This document shows, piece after piece, positions 36,683 to 45,937 of a stretch of DNA of 64,000 nt. A program made the position numbers and the translations under genes. This DNA is from Algoriphagus lutimaris (lineage in GTDB: Bacteria > Bacteroidota > Bacteroidia > Cytophagales > Cyclobacteriaceae). Where the stretch lies: positions 620,001 to 684,000 of the forward strand of contig NZ_JAFIDJ010000001.1 of assembly GCF_017051705.1 (NCBI RefSeq), read 5' to 3'. The notes beneath the pieces were generated by a model, which was given only the letters and a program-made list of their open reading frames with translations, was not told the DNA's origin and did not search any database. Each line of letters starts with the position of its first letter. Positions within the stretch are counted from its first letter, which is position 1.

Positions 36683-39600
36683 ATGCCCAAATTAAGAATC
36701 AAATTTCTGTTTTGTATACTTACTTTTTTAGTAAGCTTGAATGGGTATGCTCAACTGAGTACTCTAGGGAAGGAGTTTGTTTTGGGATTTATGGAAAATA
36801 ATAACCGTCCCAATCAACCAGATCTAGCCTCGGTCATCATCACAGCCAATGAAGACAGTGAAGGAATGATTCAAGCGGGGAGTAAGGATATTCCATTTTC
36901 TCTCAAGCAAGGAGAGCAATTTTATTATGAGTTCAATAATGAGGAGGACTTTATTCATAGGAGTTCGGGTACTGTTGAAAATAAAGCTGTATTTATTTCC
37001 TCATCCGGAGAGATAGCTGTTCATGCCGTAAACCAAAGGCAACGTAGCTTGGATGGTTCAGTTGTATTACCTATAACAGCATTAGGGAAGGAATACTATG
37101 TAACTGCACATGCCGATGTTTTTGGGGTGGGGCAGGATCCAGGAGGAAATGTAAATTATGAGAGTACCCTATTGATTTTGGCGGTGGAAAATAATACTGA
37201 GATTGAGATTGTTACTTCCACTAATACCGTAAACACTATTCCTGCCAATGCCCCTTTAACCATATTTTTGAATTCAGGAGAGAGTTATCAGATTAAAGCC
37301 AAAGGAGATTTAACAGGTTCTCGAATCAGGGTGATGAATAGTACGGATGGAGATTGTAAAAATATTGCAGTTTTTGGAGGGAATAAATTAACAAGTGCAG
37401 GTGATTGTGGAACTACTGGTGATCATTTATTTCAACAGGCTTATCCTATTAAAAACTGGGGGAAGTCCTATATCCATGTTCCATTAGCAGGAAGGACCTC
37501 GGGAGAAATTGTCAAGGTGTTGGCTTCAGAAGATAATACGGATGTAAATGTAAATGGTAGTCAGGTGGGCAACTTGGACGCTGGCGAATTTTTGAAACTG
37601 GAGTTTGGTCCTAAAGAAGTAGCCAATATTGAATCCTCCAAACCAACAGCTGTTTCTGTTTTGGCGAAAAGCCAAGCTTGTAATGAGTTTAGCGACACGT
37701 TTTCAGCGCAGGGAGATCCATCATTGATTACTTACAGTGATAATGACCAAAGGATCAAGTCCATTATATTCTCTACTCCTGTGGTAGATGAGATTTTAAA
37801 GCACTACGTCAATGCAATTGTCCCTTCGCAAGCAGCAAATCAAACTGTTTTGAATGGCCAAAACGTGGGAGGAGAGTTCCTTCCAGTACCGGGAAATCCA
37901 GATTTTAAGTATGCGCAACTTGTCATTAATGAAGGAGTAAATTCCCTATCTAATCCAGAAGGCCTTCTAGGATATGCTTATGGGGATGGTTTTATTTCTT
38001 CCTATGGTTATGCAATAGGGGCAAGTTTGGAAAATGTTCAGTTTGAAATAGAGTCAACCTATGATTTCGAAGTAATCGGGGATCAAGTTGCTTGTTTTGG
38101 GAAGGAAGGAGTTTGGGAAATAATACCGGATAATCCGATGTTCCAATCATTTTTATGGGATTTTGGAGATGGAAGTGAAATGAAATCAGGTAAGGAAGTG
38201 ACCCACACTTTTGAAGAAGAAGGAGTATTTGAGGTAGTGGTATTGGCATCAACTGGGGAGGGTAATTGTGACAGCGAAGAGGAATTTAAGTTTGAAGTGG
38301 AGGTTAAAAAAATCGAAGGAGAATTAATAGGTCCCAGTGCCATTTGTCTCAATGCCGATGAAGTGACTTATACTTTTGAAAACACGGATAATTTTGAAAG
38401 AGTAGAATGGGAAGTGGTCGATGGAATTGAATTGGAGAGTACTAATTCTACCATCACGGTAAAGTGGGATGTGGAGACCCAAAATGGATTAGTGAAAGCA
38501 ATTCCTTATTCAGAAAATGGTTGTCAAGGGGAAATCCAAGAAATCCAAGTTCAAGTTTCCAACGATGCCGAACCTGATTTGCCTTTAGGTCCCGAGGGTA
38601 TTTGTGGGGTATTGTCTGATGTGGTGACATATTCTATTCCATTTCCTTCCGATCAAAATACGTATCAATGGGTGGTAACCGGTGGAAGTATAGTTGAGGG
38701 CCAAGGCTCAGTGGAAGTGGAAGTGGAGTGGGAGGAGAATGCCATAGAAAGGAGTTTGTATTATGAATCTACTAGTTTGATCAATTCCTTGTGCTCAGGT
38801 ATTTCGCAAGTGTTGAGGGTATTCATTTATCCGGAATTTGAAGTGACTATTTCCGAAAAATTATCTCCTTCCTGTCCAGGGGAATCGAATGGTTCAATTG
38901 TTTTAGATCCTCAAGGTGGCTCTGGAAATTACAAGATGGAGTGGAGTCATGATCCATTGTTGGAATCCAATAGTGCTTTCAATCTATCTCAAGGAACATA
39001 CGAAGTAAAAATCACTGATTTATCTGGCTGTGGTGAAGAGGTGTTGATGATTGATCTGGAAGATTTAGAGCCTTTGAGTTTTCTTGATGAGCCCGTTACA
39101 AATGAAGTAAGCTGCTATGATGCAGAAGATGGTTTTTATCAATTGAGAGTTTCGGGTGGGACACCACCTTATGAGGTGGAAGGTCAGGAATCAGAATGGG
39201 ATGGAGAGTTTTTGAAAGTGACAGGTTTGCCAAAAGGAATGTTTTCCCATATCATCCTTGATTCGAGATTCTGCAGCATACAATTGGAGGGAATCATTGA
39301 AGGACCTGATCCATTATCGCTTACGTTTAATGAAATCAGCCCAAGTTGCCCAGGAGGTGGGGATGGTGTTTTGGAAGTAATTCCAACTGGAGGAGTAGCT
39401 CCTTATGAGATTGAATGGGATAATGGTTTGATGGGGGCAACCATTGACGGCTTGTCTTCAGGAGAGTTTTCTGTCACAGTTACAGATGCCAATGGTTGTG
39501 TGGTGAACGGAACCGGATCGATACAGCCTTCCAAACCTCAGGTTCGAATGCCCTCAGGTTTTTTGCCTTCAGAAGGTTTCTATGAGCCCATTTCCAATTG

Positions 39601-39796
39601 CCCGATTACCTATCAACTGTTGATTTGGGATAGATGGGGACAATTGATTTACTCCGGAAATGAAGGCTGGAGTGGGGAATTAAAAGGTAGATCCGTTGAT
39701 TCCGGGGTATTTACTTACAAAATAACTTATGAATTCTCCTTGGAAAATGGTCTTGGATCCGATTCTGAAACAGGAACATTTACCTTAATCCGCTGA
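36683..39796 (+). CDS. paralogue of 33535-36672, type IX secreted giant
   Basis: A 1037-residue protein with the same order as its neighbour: signal peptide (1-23), IgGFc-binding-like region starting STLGKEFVLGFMEN, PKD domain (WDFGDGS near 490), Ig-like stretch, three SprB-like repeats (about 730, 810 and 889) and a CHU_C sorting domain (DRWGQLIYSGNEGW near 990). Shared landmarks lie at almost the same residue numbers, so the pair arose by tandem duplication of the whole gene and then diverged. The 10-base gap indicates co-transcription. Probably surface adhesins or matrix proteins; ligand unknown. Confidence 0.9.
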   Translation: MPKLRIKFLFCILTFLVSLNGYAQLSTLGKEFVLGFMENNNRPNQPDLASVIITANEDSEGMIQAGSKDIPFSLKQGEQFYYEFNNEEDFIHRSSGTVENKAVFISSSGEIAVHAVNQRQRSLDGSVVLPITALGKEYYVTAHADVFGVGQDPGGNVNYESTLLILAVENNTEIEIVTSTNTVNTIPANAPLTIFLNSGESYQIKAKGDLTGSRIRVMNSTDGDCKNIAVFGGNKLTSAGDCGTTGDHLFQQAYPIKNWGKSYIHVPLAGRTSGEIVKVLASEDNTDVNVNGSQVGNLDAGEFLKLEFGPKEVANIESSKPTAVSVLAKSQACNEFSDTFSAQGDPSLITYSDNDQRIKSIIFSTPVVDEILKHYVNAIVPSQAANQTVLNGQNVGGEFLPVPGNPDFKYAQLVINEGVNSLSNPEGLLGYAYGDGFISSYGYAIGASLENVQFEIESTYDFEVIGDQVACFGKEGVWEIIPDNPMFQSFLWDFGDGSEMKSGKEVTHTFEEEGVFEVVVLASTGEGNCDSEEEFKFEVEVKKIEGELIGPSAICLNADEVTYTFENTDNFERVEWEVVDGIELESTNSTITVKWDVETQNGLVKAIPYSENGCQGEIQEIQVQVSNDAEPDLPLGPEGICGVLSDVVTYSIPFPSDQNTYQWVVTGGSIVEGQGSVEVEVEWEENAIERSLYYESTSLINSLCSGISQVLRVFIYPEFEVTISEKLSPSCPGESNGSIVLDPQGGSGNYKMEWSHDPLLESNSAFNLSQGTYEVKITDLSGCGEEVLMIDLEDLEPLSFLDEPVTNEVSCYDAEDGFYQLRVSGGTPPYEVEGQESEWDGEFLKVTGLPKGMFSHIILDSRFCSIQLEGIIEGPDPLSLTFNEISPSCPGGGDGVLEVIPTGGVAPYEIEWDNGLMGATIDGLSSGEFSVTVTDANGCVVNGTGSIQPSKPQVRMPSGFLPSEGFYEPISNCPITYQLLIWDRWGQLIYSGNEGWSGELKGRSVDSGVFTYKITYEFSLENGLGSDSETGTFTLIR

Positions 39797-39862
39797 TTTT
39801 TGATTTTTATTATTCTAAATGCCCAGTTTTAGATAGTTTTGCTTCTGTAAATTTTTAAGAAG

Positions 39863-40885
39863 ATGAAAAACATTTTAATCACTGGAGGAGCTGGATACAT
39901 TGGCTCTCATACCGCTGTGGAACTTGTAAAGGCTGGGTATGAGCCCATTATTTTGGATGATTTTTCGAACTCCAATCCAAATGTCATCAACAGATTGGTT
40001 GAAATCCTCGGTAAGGAAGTTAGTTACTTCGAGGGCGATTGTAATGACAAAGAGGTCTTGGAAAAAGTCTATGCAGCTCATCCTTTCGAGGGAGTAATCC
40101 ATTTTGCAGCTTTTAAGGCGGTAGGCGAGAGCACTCAATTTCCTTTGAAATATTACCAAAATAATGTGGGCTCATTGACTGTGTTGCTGGACTTTATGCA
40201 GCGTAAGGGAGTCAAAAATATAGTGTTTTCCTCGTCCTGTACAGTATATGGTCAGCCAGATCAACTTCCGGTAACGGAAGAAACACCACGTAAAGAAGCG
40301 GAAAGCCCATACGGGAATACCAAAAAGATCTGTGAAGATATCCTGGTGGATTTTGTGAAAAGTAAGGCTAAAGTAAAAGTTGTTTCTTTGCGATATTTTA
40401 ATCCAGTTGGGGCACACCCTAGTGCGAAAATTGGAGAGTTGCCAAATGGTACACCGAATAATTTGGTTCCTTTTGTCACCCAAACTGCTGTTGGAATCAG
40501 AGAAAAAATCACCGTATTCGGAGATGATTATGATACGGTGGATGGAAGTTGCATCAGGGATTTTATACATGTGATGGATTTGGCGAATGCCCATGTGAAA
40601 GCATTGGCCTATCTAGAGAAACAAGAGGATTGCTTTTATGATGTGTTCAATGTGGGAACAGGAAACGGCAATTCCGTTTTGGAGATCATCAAGACTTTCG
40701 AAAAGGTCAATAACCTTAAACTTAACTATACCATTGGTCCAAGAAGGCCTGGAGATGTAGTTAAAATCTGGGCAGATACCCAAAAAATCAACCAAGTTTT
40801 AGGCTGGTATCCTCAATATACTTTGGAGGATTCTCTCAGAGATTCCTGGAACTGGGAAAAAAGTTTGAGTGGCGAACTTGCTTAG
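39863..40885 (+). CDS. galE: UDP-glucose 4-epimerase
   Basis: A 340-residue extended short-chain dehydrogenase that interconverts UDP-glucose and UDP-galactose with tightly bound NAD. The NAD motif GGAGYIG is at residues 8-14, catalytic Ser near 124-125 and Tyr150-x3-Lys154. Length and closing motifs (RRPGDVVKIWADTQKINQVLGW) are typical. A TAGTTTTG sequence at 39834-39841 could be its -7 promoter element. Its stop overlaps the GH92 stop inside a hairpin. Confidence 0.95.
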   Translation: MKNILITGGAGYIGSHTAVELVKAGYEPIILDDFSNSNPNVINRLVEILGKEVSYFEGDCNDKEVLEKVYAAHPFEGVIHFAAFKAVGESTQFPLKYYQNNVGSLTVLLDFMQRKGVKNIVFSSSCTVYGQPDQLPVTEETPRKEAESPYGNTKKICEDILVDFVKSKAKVKVVSLRYFNPVGAHPSAKIGELPNGTPNNLVPFVTQTAVGIREKITVFGDDYDTVDGSCIRDFIHVMDLANAHVKALAYLEKQEDCFYDVFNVGTGNGNSVLEIIKTFEKVNNLKLNYTIGPRRPGDVVKIWADTQKINQVLGWYPQYTLEDSLRDSWNWEKSLSGELA

Positions 40886-40891
40886 TTCGCC
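40871..40891. terminator. hairpin spanning both convergent stop codons
   Basis: An 8-bp perfect stem GGCGAACT (40871-40878) / AGTTCGCC (40884-40891) with a 5-base loop contains the overlapping stops of galE and the GH92 gene. T-tracts are weak: none follows on the plus strand, and one lies some distance away on the minus strand. Confidence 0.45.
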
Positions 40892-43188
40892 TCCTCACTC
40901 ATTTCTAAAACCAATGACCCTCCATTTGTGATTTGTTGGTGAGTTAATTCTAATTCCTTCAGTGGTTGCTCATTAAATACTCCAGATTTTACATAATAGC
41001 TGTTGGAGTCATTATGTAAAGTTTGGATCGTGAATTTCTTTCCTGAATAATAGTTTGGATGTAAACGGATGACTACTTTGTCAAAGATGGGACTGCCAAG
41101 TTGGTAAGAAGGATTCGGTTCTGTCCCTCCATTCATCTGAAATAGTCCAATTTTCATCAATACGGCTAGACTGCCCATGAGACCTTGGTCCTCATCTCCA
41201 TTGTATCCAGAATCAGGGCTTAATTCAGAGTATACTTTTTTCACAATTGCTCTAGTCCAATAATGCGTCAGATCAGGTCTTCCCAATTTTTGAAAAATAA
41301 AGGCTGTTTGAATGGAGGGTTGATTTCCATAGTTGATAGGAATTCTTCGATATTCTGGATGAGCTTCTTGGGAATGTGAGGTTCCGGAAGTAAATCCTTG
41401 TTTTTCAGCTTGCTCAAAAGATTCATTTAATCGTCGAATTGCTTGGTCTTTTCCTCCCATAAGCGCTGCAAGTCCCTCTAAGTCATGGGGTACAAACCAG
41501 GTAGCCTGACTTCCGTTGGCTTCGTTAAATCCTGCATTGTAATCATAGGGATCGAATGGAGTTTTCCATTCACCTGAAACATTCCTGGGTCGCATCCAGC
41601 CCGTTTCTGAGTCAAAAGTGTTTTTATAGTTGAAAGATCGTTGATAAAACTCTTCATAGGCAGCTTGGTCTCCTAATGCTTTTGCCAATTGAGCTAAGGT
41701 CCAATCTTGATATGCATATTCCAAGGTGAGGCTTGGCCCATCCTGATGCGCACCAAAACGACCTTCTGGAATTGGCCAAGGCACATATCCATTCTTTAAA
41801 TAGTATTGAAATCCTCCTCCAAAATTGGTGTTGTGCTCGTAACCGGCTTTTTCCATAATTCCCCCTGGGCGATGGTTTTTCTTTAGGCCTTCATAAGCCA
41901 TTTCAATATCAAAACCTTTAATTCCTTTTTGATAAGCACTGACGATAAAAGGGGTGCTGGAGGCTCCTGTCATCACATAAGTGTAGTTCCCCCCTGATGG
42001 ACCCCTGGGGATCAATCCTCCATCTTGATAGTATTGCAACATGGAATTGACAAACTCCTCCGTAATTTCTGGATAGACCAAATGCCAAAGGGTGTTGATG
42101 GTCCATTGTGCTCCCCAAAAAGAATCCGAATTGAAATGCCTGAATTTCGGTTTACCGGATGCGTCCAAGGGGATCTGTTTGATCCGATGTTCCCCTGAAG
42201 TCATATCAGCATATTTGCCATTGACATCACTGATGGTTCTCCTCCCTTGCAATGCATGCCATAAGTCTGTGTAAAACCTCCTTTGTGATTTTTCTGACCC
42301 CCCAGAAACTTGGATTCGAGATAGGTAATTATTCCATTCTGTAAAAGATTCTTCCTTTATATGATCAAAATCCCAGTGGCTGTTTTCTGTTTCAAGGTTC
42401 AACATTGCTTGCTCCGCACTGACATAGGAGATTCCTACTTTCATCAGCAATTCATCGGAGCTGTCATCAAATGAAAGAATAAGTCCGGAATCGGAGCCTT
42501 TGATTTGTTCTAGGTTTGAGCTTAATTCTTTGGCATTCCAACCGATATGCGATTGAACTGCTCTATTCAATTGAATGGCAAAGAAAACGGGAGTATCAAA
42601 TGGTCTTCGGGAAGTCGCTCCATTGACAATAAACCCCTGGTAGCTTGATGGAGAGATTTGTGTAATAGATCCATCAATTATTTCTGAAGGTCCAAGCTTT
42701 CCTCCCAATCGAATCAGGACTTGTTGTTGACCTGTTTGGGTGAAGTTATATTTATGAAACCCCGTTCTTAAGGTGGAAGTCAGTTCTGCTTTCACACTAT
42801 AACGATCTAGGTATACCTGATGATATCCCGGCTTAACGATTTCATTGGAATGGCTAAAAGGGGAGCCGAAATCCTTAGATGATTCGAGGTCAAAATTGAC
42901 TAGAGGAAGAACAGATAAACCAGACAATTGCCAGGCATGAATATGGCTAAAACCTTTGATGGTATCGCTTTGGTATCTATATCCACTTCCCCAAGCACCA
43001 TCAATATCTGTGTCCGGACTTAAATTTACCATTCCGAAGGGACGGGAAGCCGAATTAAAGAAGAACCACCTTGAATTACTACTGTCCACATGGGGGTAGA
43101 CCAAATCCACTGGGGAGTTTGGGTCTTGAGCATTTACTAAAGAAATACAGTTTAAAAAAAGGAGGCTAATTATTATTCGGAAGGTCAT
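40882..43188 (-). CDS. secreted GH92 alpha-mannosidase-like enzyme
   Basis: A 768-residue protein with a signal peptide (1-20) and a complete glycoside hydrolase 92 architecture: N-terminal beta-sandwich (about 25-280) with SRPFGMVNLSPDT and GFSHIHAWQLSG, then an (alpha/alpha)6 barrel with the LTLEYAYQDW and GYNGDEDQG landmarks. The family removes alpha-1,2- (also 1,3-) mannose from glycans with Ca2+. In the last conserved block the usual GNDDxGQMSAW is changed to GDEDQGLMGSL, keeping the acidic pair, so specificity may differ. No TonB/SusD genes accompany it. Confidence 0.9.
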   Translation of the reverse strand: MTFRIIISLLFLNCISLVNAQDPNSPVDLVYPHVDSSNSRWFFFNSASRPFGMVNLSPDTDIDGAWGSGYRYQSDTIKGFSHIHAWQLSGLSVLPLVNFDLESSKDFGSPFSHSNEIVKPGYHQVYLDRYSVKAELTSTLRTGFHKYNFTQTGQQQVLIRLGGKLGPSEIIDGSITQISPSSYQGFIVNGATSRRPFDTPVFFAIQLNRAVQSHIGWNAKELSSNLEQIKGSDSGLILSFDDSSDELLMKVGISYVSAEQAMLNLETENSHWDFDHIKEESFTEWNNYLSRIQVSGGSEKSQRRFYTDLWHALQGRRTISDVNGKYADMTSGEHRIKQIPLDASGKPKFRHFNSDSFWGAQWTINTLWHLVYPEITEEFVNSMLQYYQDGGLIPRGPSGGNYTYVMTGASSTPFIVSAYQKGIKGFDIEMAYEGLKKNHRPGGIMEKAGYEHNTNFGGGFQYYLKNGYVPWPIPEGRFGAHQDGPSLTLEYAYQDWTLAQLAKALGDQAAYEEFYQRSFNYKNTFDSETGWMRPRNVSGEWKTPFDPYDYNAGFNEANGSQATWFVPHDLEGLAALMGGKDQAIRRLNESFEQAEKQGFTSGTSHSQEAHPEYRRIPINYGNQPSIQTAFIFQKLGRPDLTHYWTRAIVKKVYSELSPDSGYNGDEDQGLMGSLAVLMKIGLFQMNGGTEPNPSYQLGSPIFDKVVIRLHPNYYSGKKFTIQTLHNDSNSYYVKSGVFNEQPLKELELTHQQITNGGSLVLEMSEEAN

Positions 43189-43353
43189 TTCCTTAAGGTT
43201 TAGGTTTTTTTGTCACAATGAATCAAAGAAACGAAAAAGCAATAATAATGGCGAGTGCTTTATTCGGAATGGATTCCATAGAATGATCTAAAGCTGATTG
43301 TTTCAGGTTACATGAAAATTTTATTGGGAATTGTTGATCCCGAGGATTCGGGA
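43189..43353. other. intergenic, nothing recognised
   Basis: Between the GH92 start and the tRNA-Asp remnant. It contains a small hairpin (TCCCGA GGAT TCGGGA, 43338-43353) without a T-tract. The GH92 promoter should be here but no clear element was found. Confidence 0.35.
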
Positions 43354-43425
43354 GGCGGACTCGTTCCGACCACTGTTTGGAATAGCGTCTTTCCCGATGG
43401 GGCGGGGCAGGCATTCTAACCAGCT
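43354..43425 (-). pseudogene. decayed tRNA-Asp copy
   Basis: Bases 43406-43425 are identical to a 20-base part (D-arm to anticodon stem) of the two intact tRNA-Asp genes. A T-arm-like segment (43354-43371) keeps GGACTCG and CGACC, but about 34 unrelated bases replace the anticodon loop and variable region. No acceptor stem can form. It has a higher GC content than its surroundings. Confidence 0.5.
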
Positions 43426-43466
43426 TTTAATATTAATTAAAATATTAGTTTTTATAGAAACAAAAA

Positions 43467-43490
43467 AAGCCTCGAAATTAATCGAAGCTT
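43467..43490 (-). terminator. terminator of the tRNA-Asp transcript
   Basis: A 9-bp stem with one G-U pair (43467-43475 with 43482-43490), 6-base loop and seven T after it on the minus strand, five bases beyond the 3' end of the second tRNA in transcription order. Confidence 0.7.
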
Positions 43491-43495
43491 TTAAG

Positions 43496-43569
43496 CGGAA
43501 TGGACGGGACTCGAACCCGCGACCTCCTGCGTGACAGGCAGGCATTCTAACCAGCTGAACTACCACTCC
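43496..43569 (-). tRNA. tRNA-Asp (GTC)
   Basis: A 74-base cloverleaf on the minus strand: acceptor GGAGTGG pairs with CCATTCC, D-arm from TTCAGC, anticodon stem CCTGC-GCAGG around loop with anticodon GTC, T-arm GCGGGTTCGAGTCCCGT. Discriminator G; CCA is not encoded. It is the downstream member of a tandem pair 43 bases apart. Confidence 0.95.
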
Positions 43570-43612
43570 AATATTTTAAAGAAATGTTGATGACTTTTTC
43601 ATCAAGTTTAAG

Positions 43613-43686
43613 CGGAATGGACGGGACTCGAACCCGCGACCTCCTGCGTGACAGGCAGGCATTCTAACCAGCTGAACTACCACTCC
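43613..43686 (-). tRNA. tRNA-Asp (GTC)
   Basis: A second 74-base tRNA identical over its length to the one at 43496-43569, including anticodon GTC and the missing CCA. It is the promoter-proximal copy: a near-perfect promoter lies 60 bases upstream. Confidence 0.95.
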
Positions 43687-43745
43687 GTTTACTTCAAAAA
43701 CATCTTGAAACAAGAATTTTACATCCCCGTCGTTTTTGAGTGATG

Positions 43746-43776
43746 CAAAGGTAGGTTTTTGAATCATTTTTACAAA
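43746..43776 (-). promoter_or_regulatory. promoter of the tRNA-Asp pair
   Basis: On the minus strand TTTG (43773-43776), a 19-base spacer and TACCTTTG (43746-43753): an exact match to the Bacteroidota housekeeping consensus. Initiation near 43739 leaves about 53 bases before the first tRNA. Confidence 0.75.
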
Positions 43777-44068
43777 AGGAGGACAAAAAAAAAGATGAGT
43801 AAAATTGTATTGACTTCTGATTCAAGGAGATAAATTTTTAAAAAAAGGCTTTTGAAGATGTATTATTTCCGAAACTAAGGTGCCTAGCGTATCAAGAGAA
43901 TAGGGGATTTGTTTAAACAGCCTAAAGTAAAGACCTTTGCGAAGTCCTTAGATTTAGTGTAGTATTGAAGTAATTAACTATTTAAAGACTTTGAATACAA
44001 TAGCTCTTGAAAATCAATAGCTTCCAAAGTGATTGAGTAAAAATTTTATTTCTCAAGGGTATATTGCT
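43777..44068. other. AT-rich region before accA
   Basis: No gene or RNA fold is apparent. TATCTTTA at 44069-44076 resembles a -7 element for accA, with no clear TTTG 19 bases upstream. Confidence 0.35.
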
Positions 44069-44096
44069 TATCTTTAACCTTCCAAAAATCACCAGA

Positions 44097-45044
44097 ATGG
44101 TATTAGAATTCGAAAAACCAATAGCTGATTTAGAGCAGAAACTTCAGGAAATGAAGGATTTAGCCCAGGGTAGAAACATAGATTTAACTTCAGATATAAA
44201 GTCTTTAGAAGAAAAAATCCTGACTTTGAAAAAAGAAACGTTTCAAAATTTGACCCGCTGGCAGAGAGTTCAGCTTTCAAGACATGCAGATCGACCTTAT
44301 GCATTAGATTATATCTATGAAATAACCAACGATTTTATTGAGCTACATGGTGACCGCACCGTAGCAGATGATAAAGCAATGGTTGGTGGACTAGGTGATA
44401 TAGATGGCAGAACAGTCATGTTTATCGGACAGCAGAAAGGTAGGAATACAAAACAACGTCAGTTGAGAAACTTTGGGATGGCAAATCCTGAGGGGTATAG
44501 AAAGGCTTTGCGTTTGATGAAAATGGCTGAAAAATTCGGTAAGCCGATTGTCACATTGATTGATACTCCAGGGGCTTTTCCTGGATTGGAAGCAGAAGAA
44601 AGAGGGCAAGGAGAAGCAATCGCCAGAAATCTCAAAGAGATGTTTATGTTGAAAGTCCCTGTGATTTGTATTATCATAGGGGAGGGAGCTTCTGGTGGGG
44701 CATTGGGAATTGCTATAGGAGATAAAGTGATGATGCTTGAAAACTCTTGGTATTCAGTAATTTCTCCAGAAAATTGTTCTACTATTTTGTGGAGAAGCTG
44801 GGATTACAAAGAGCAAGCTGCAGAATCTCTGAAGTTAACAGCAAAAGACATGAAAGGCAATGGCTTGATTGATGATATCATTCCTGAGCCTTTGGGAGGA
44901 GCACATAAGGACATGAAACAAATGTCGCTTACTTTAAAAGAAACGATTGTCAAAGCTTTGAAAGAGCTGGATAAGATAAAAGTAGAAAAAAGAATAGAGC
45001 AACGCATCGACAAATTTTGCTCGATGGGTGTAGTAGTTGAGTAA
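44097..45044 (+). CDS. accA: acetyl-CoA carboxylase carboxyltransferase subunit alpha
   Basis: A 315-residue subunit that, with AccD, moves the carboxyl group from biotin to acetyl-CoA, the first committed step of fatty acid synthesis. I chose the ATG at 44097 (MVLEFEKPI), the usual family start; the open frame extends to 44064 with eleven unlike residues. An N-terminal helical part is followed by the crotonase-like core with [10 protein letters not shown] and [11 protein letters not shown]. It is separated from the following genes by a strong terminator, so the lipid genes after it have their own promoter. Confidence 0.96.
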   Translation: MVLEFEKPIADLEQKLQEMKDLAQGRNIDLTSDIKSLEEKILTLKKETFQNLTRWQRVQLSRHADRPYALDYIYEITNDFIELHGDRTVADDKAMVGGLGDIDGRTVMFIGQQKGRNTKQRQLRNFGMANPEGYRKALRLMKMAEKFGKPIVTLIDTPGAFPGLEAEERGQGEAIARNLKEMFMLKVPVICIIIGEGASGGALGIAIGDKVMMLENSWYSVISPENCSTILWRSWDYKEQAAESLKLTAKDMKGNGLIDDIIPEPLGGAHKDMKQMSLTLKETIVKALKELDKIKVEKRIEQRIDKFCSMGVVVE

Positions 45045-45055
45045 AACATTTGAAT

Positions 45056-45078
45056 CCCGGTCTTTAAAAAGGACCGGG
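45056..45078 (+). terminator. terminator of accA
   Basis: A 7-bp GC-rich stem CCCGGTC / GACCGGG with a 9-base loop, followed by CTTTTTCTTTCT; 12 bases after the accA stop. Confidence 0.82.
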
Positions 45079-45097
45079 CTTTTTCTTTCTATACAAA

Positions 45098-45937
45098 ATG
45101 GATTTATACGTAGTAAATACAGGTTTTTTTAAATTGGATGGAGGAGCAATGTTTGGAGTTGTACCCAAAACACTCTGGTCAAGAACAAACGCTGCAGATG
45201 AGAACAACCTTTGTACCTGGGCAATGAGGTCGCTCTTGGTGGTTCATGGAAACAGAGTGGTATTGATTGATAATGGTATTGGAGATAAACAGGACGCTAA
45301 GTTTTTCTCTCATTATTACCTTCATGGTGAGGATTCCTTGAAAGGAAATCTATTGAAGTTAGGGGTTCATCCCACAGACATCACGGATAATTTTCTGACT
45401 CATTTGCATTTTGATCATTGTGGAGGAGGAGTCGGTTATGGTTCCCATGGCCAATATGAAATGACTTTTCCAAGAGCAACCTATTGGTCCAATAAAGATC
45501 ACTGGAAATGGGCTACCATCCCAAACCCCAGAGAAAAAGCCTCCTTTTTGAAGGAAAATATTCTACCTATGGAAGAAATGGGTCAGCTGGATTTTGTGGA
45601 TCTGGAAAAACCTTCACTTTTTGAAGGGTTTGACTTTATAACTGTAGATGGGCATACTGATAAACAAATGCTTCCAAAGATTCAATACAAAGGTAGGACC
45701 CTTGTATTTGTAGCAGATTTGTTGCCTTCTGTAGGACATATTCCTTTGCCTTATGTCATGGGATATGATACCAGACCATTAATTACCATGGATGAAAAAG
45801 CTGAATTTTTAGAAGAAGCAGCACGTGAAAAGTATATTTTGTTTTTGGAGCATGACCCTGTCCATGAGTGTTGCACCGTTAAAATGACCGAAAAAGGAGT
45901 GAGATTAGATCAAACTTTCAAGCTTAATGAAATCTAA
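45098..45937 (+). CDS. MBL-fold metallo-hydrolase
   Basis: A 279-residue cytoplasmic metallo-beta-lactamase-fold protein. Zinc motif HLHFDHCGG (near residues 107-115), further ligands in DGHTDKQM (near 187) and EHDPVHEC (near 250). It resembles lactonase- or phosphodiesterase-like members; no closer function can be given. Its end overlaps the patatin gene by 11 bases. Confidence 0.85.
   Translation: MDLYVVNTGFFKLDGGAMFGVVPKTLWSRTNAADENNLCTWAMRSLLVVHGNRVVLIDNGIGDKQDAKFFSHYYLHGEDSLKGNLLKLGVHPTDITDNFLTHLHFDHCGGGVGYGSHGQYEMTFPRATYWSNKDHWKWATIPNPREKASFLKENILPMEEMGQLDFVDLEKPSLFEGFDFITVDGHTDKQMLPKIQYKGRTLVFVADLLPSVGHIPLPYVMGYDTRPLITMDEKAEFLEEAAREKYILFLEHDPVHECCTVKMTEKGVRLDQTFKLNEI

Noticed and set aside
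43321-43767. Minus-strand frames reading MVVQLVRMPACHAGG
   Set aside because: They are translations of the tRNA-Asp genes and share the same text twice because the tRNAs are identical.
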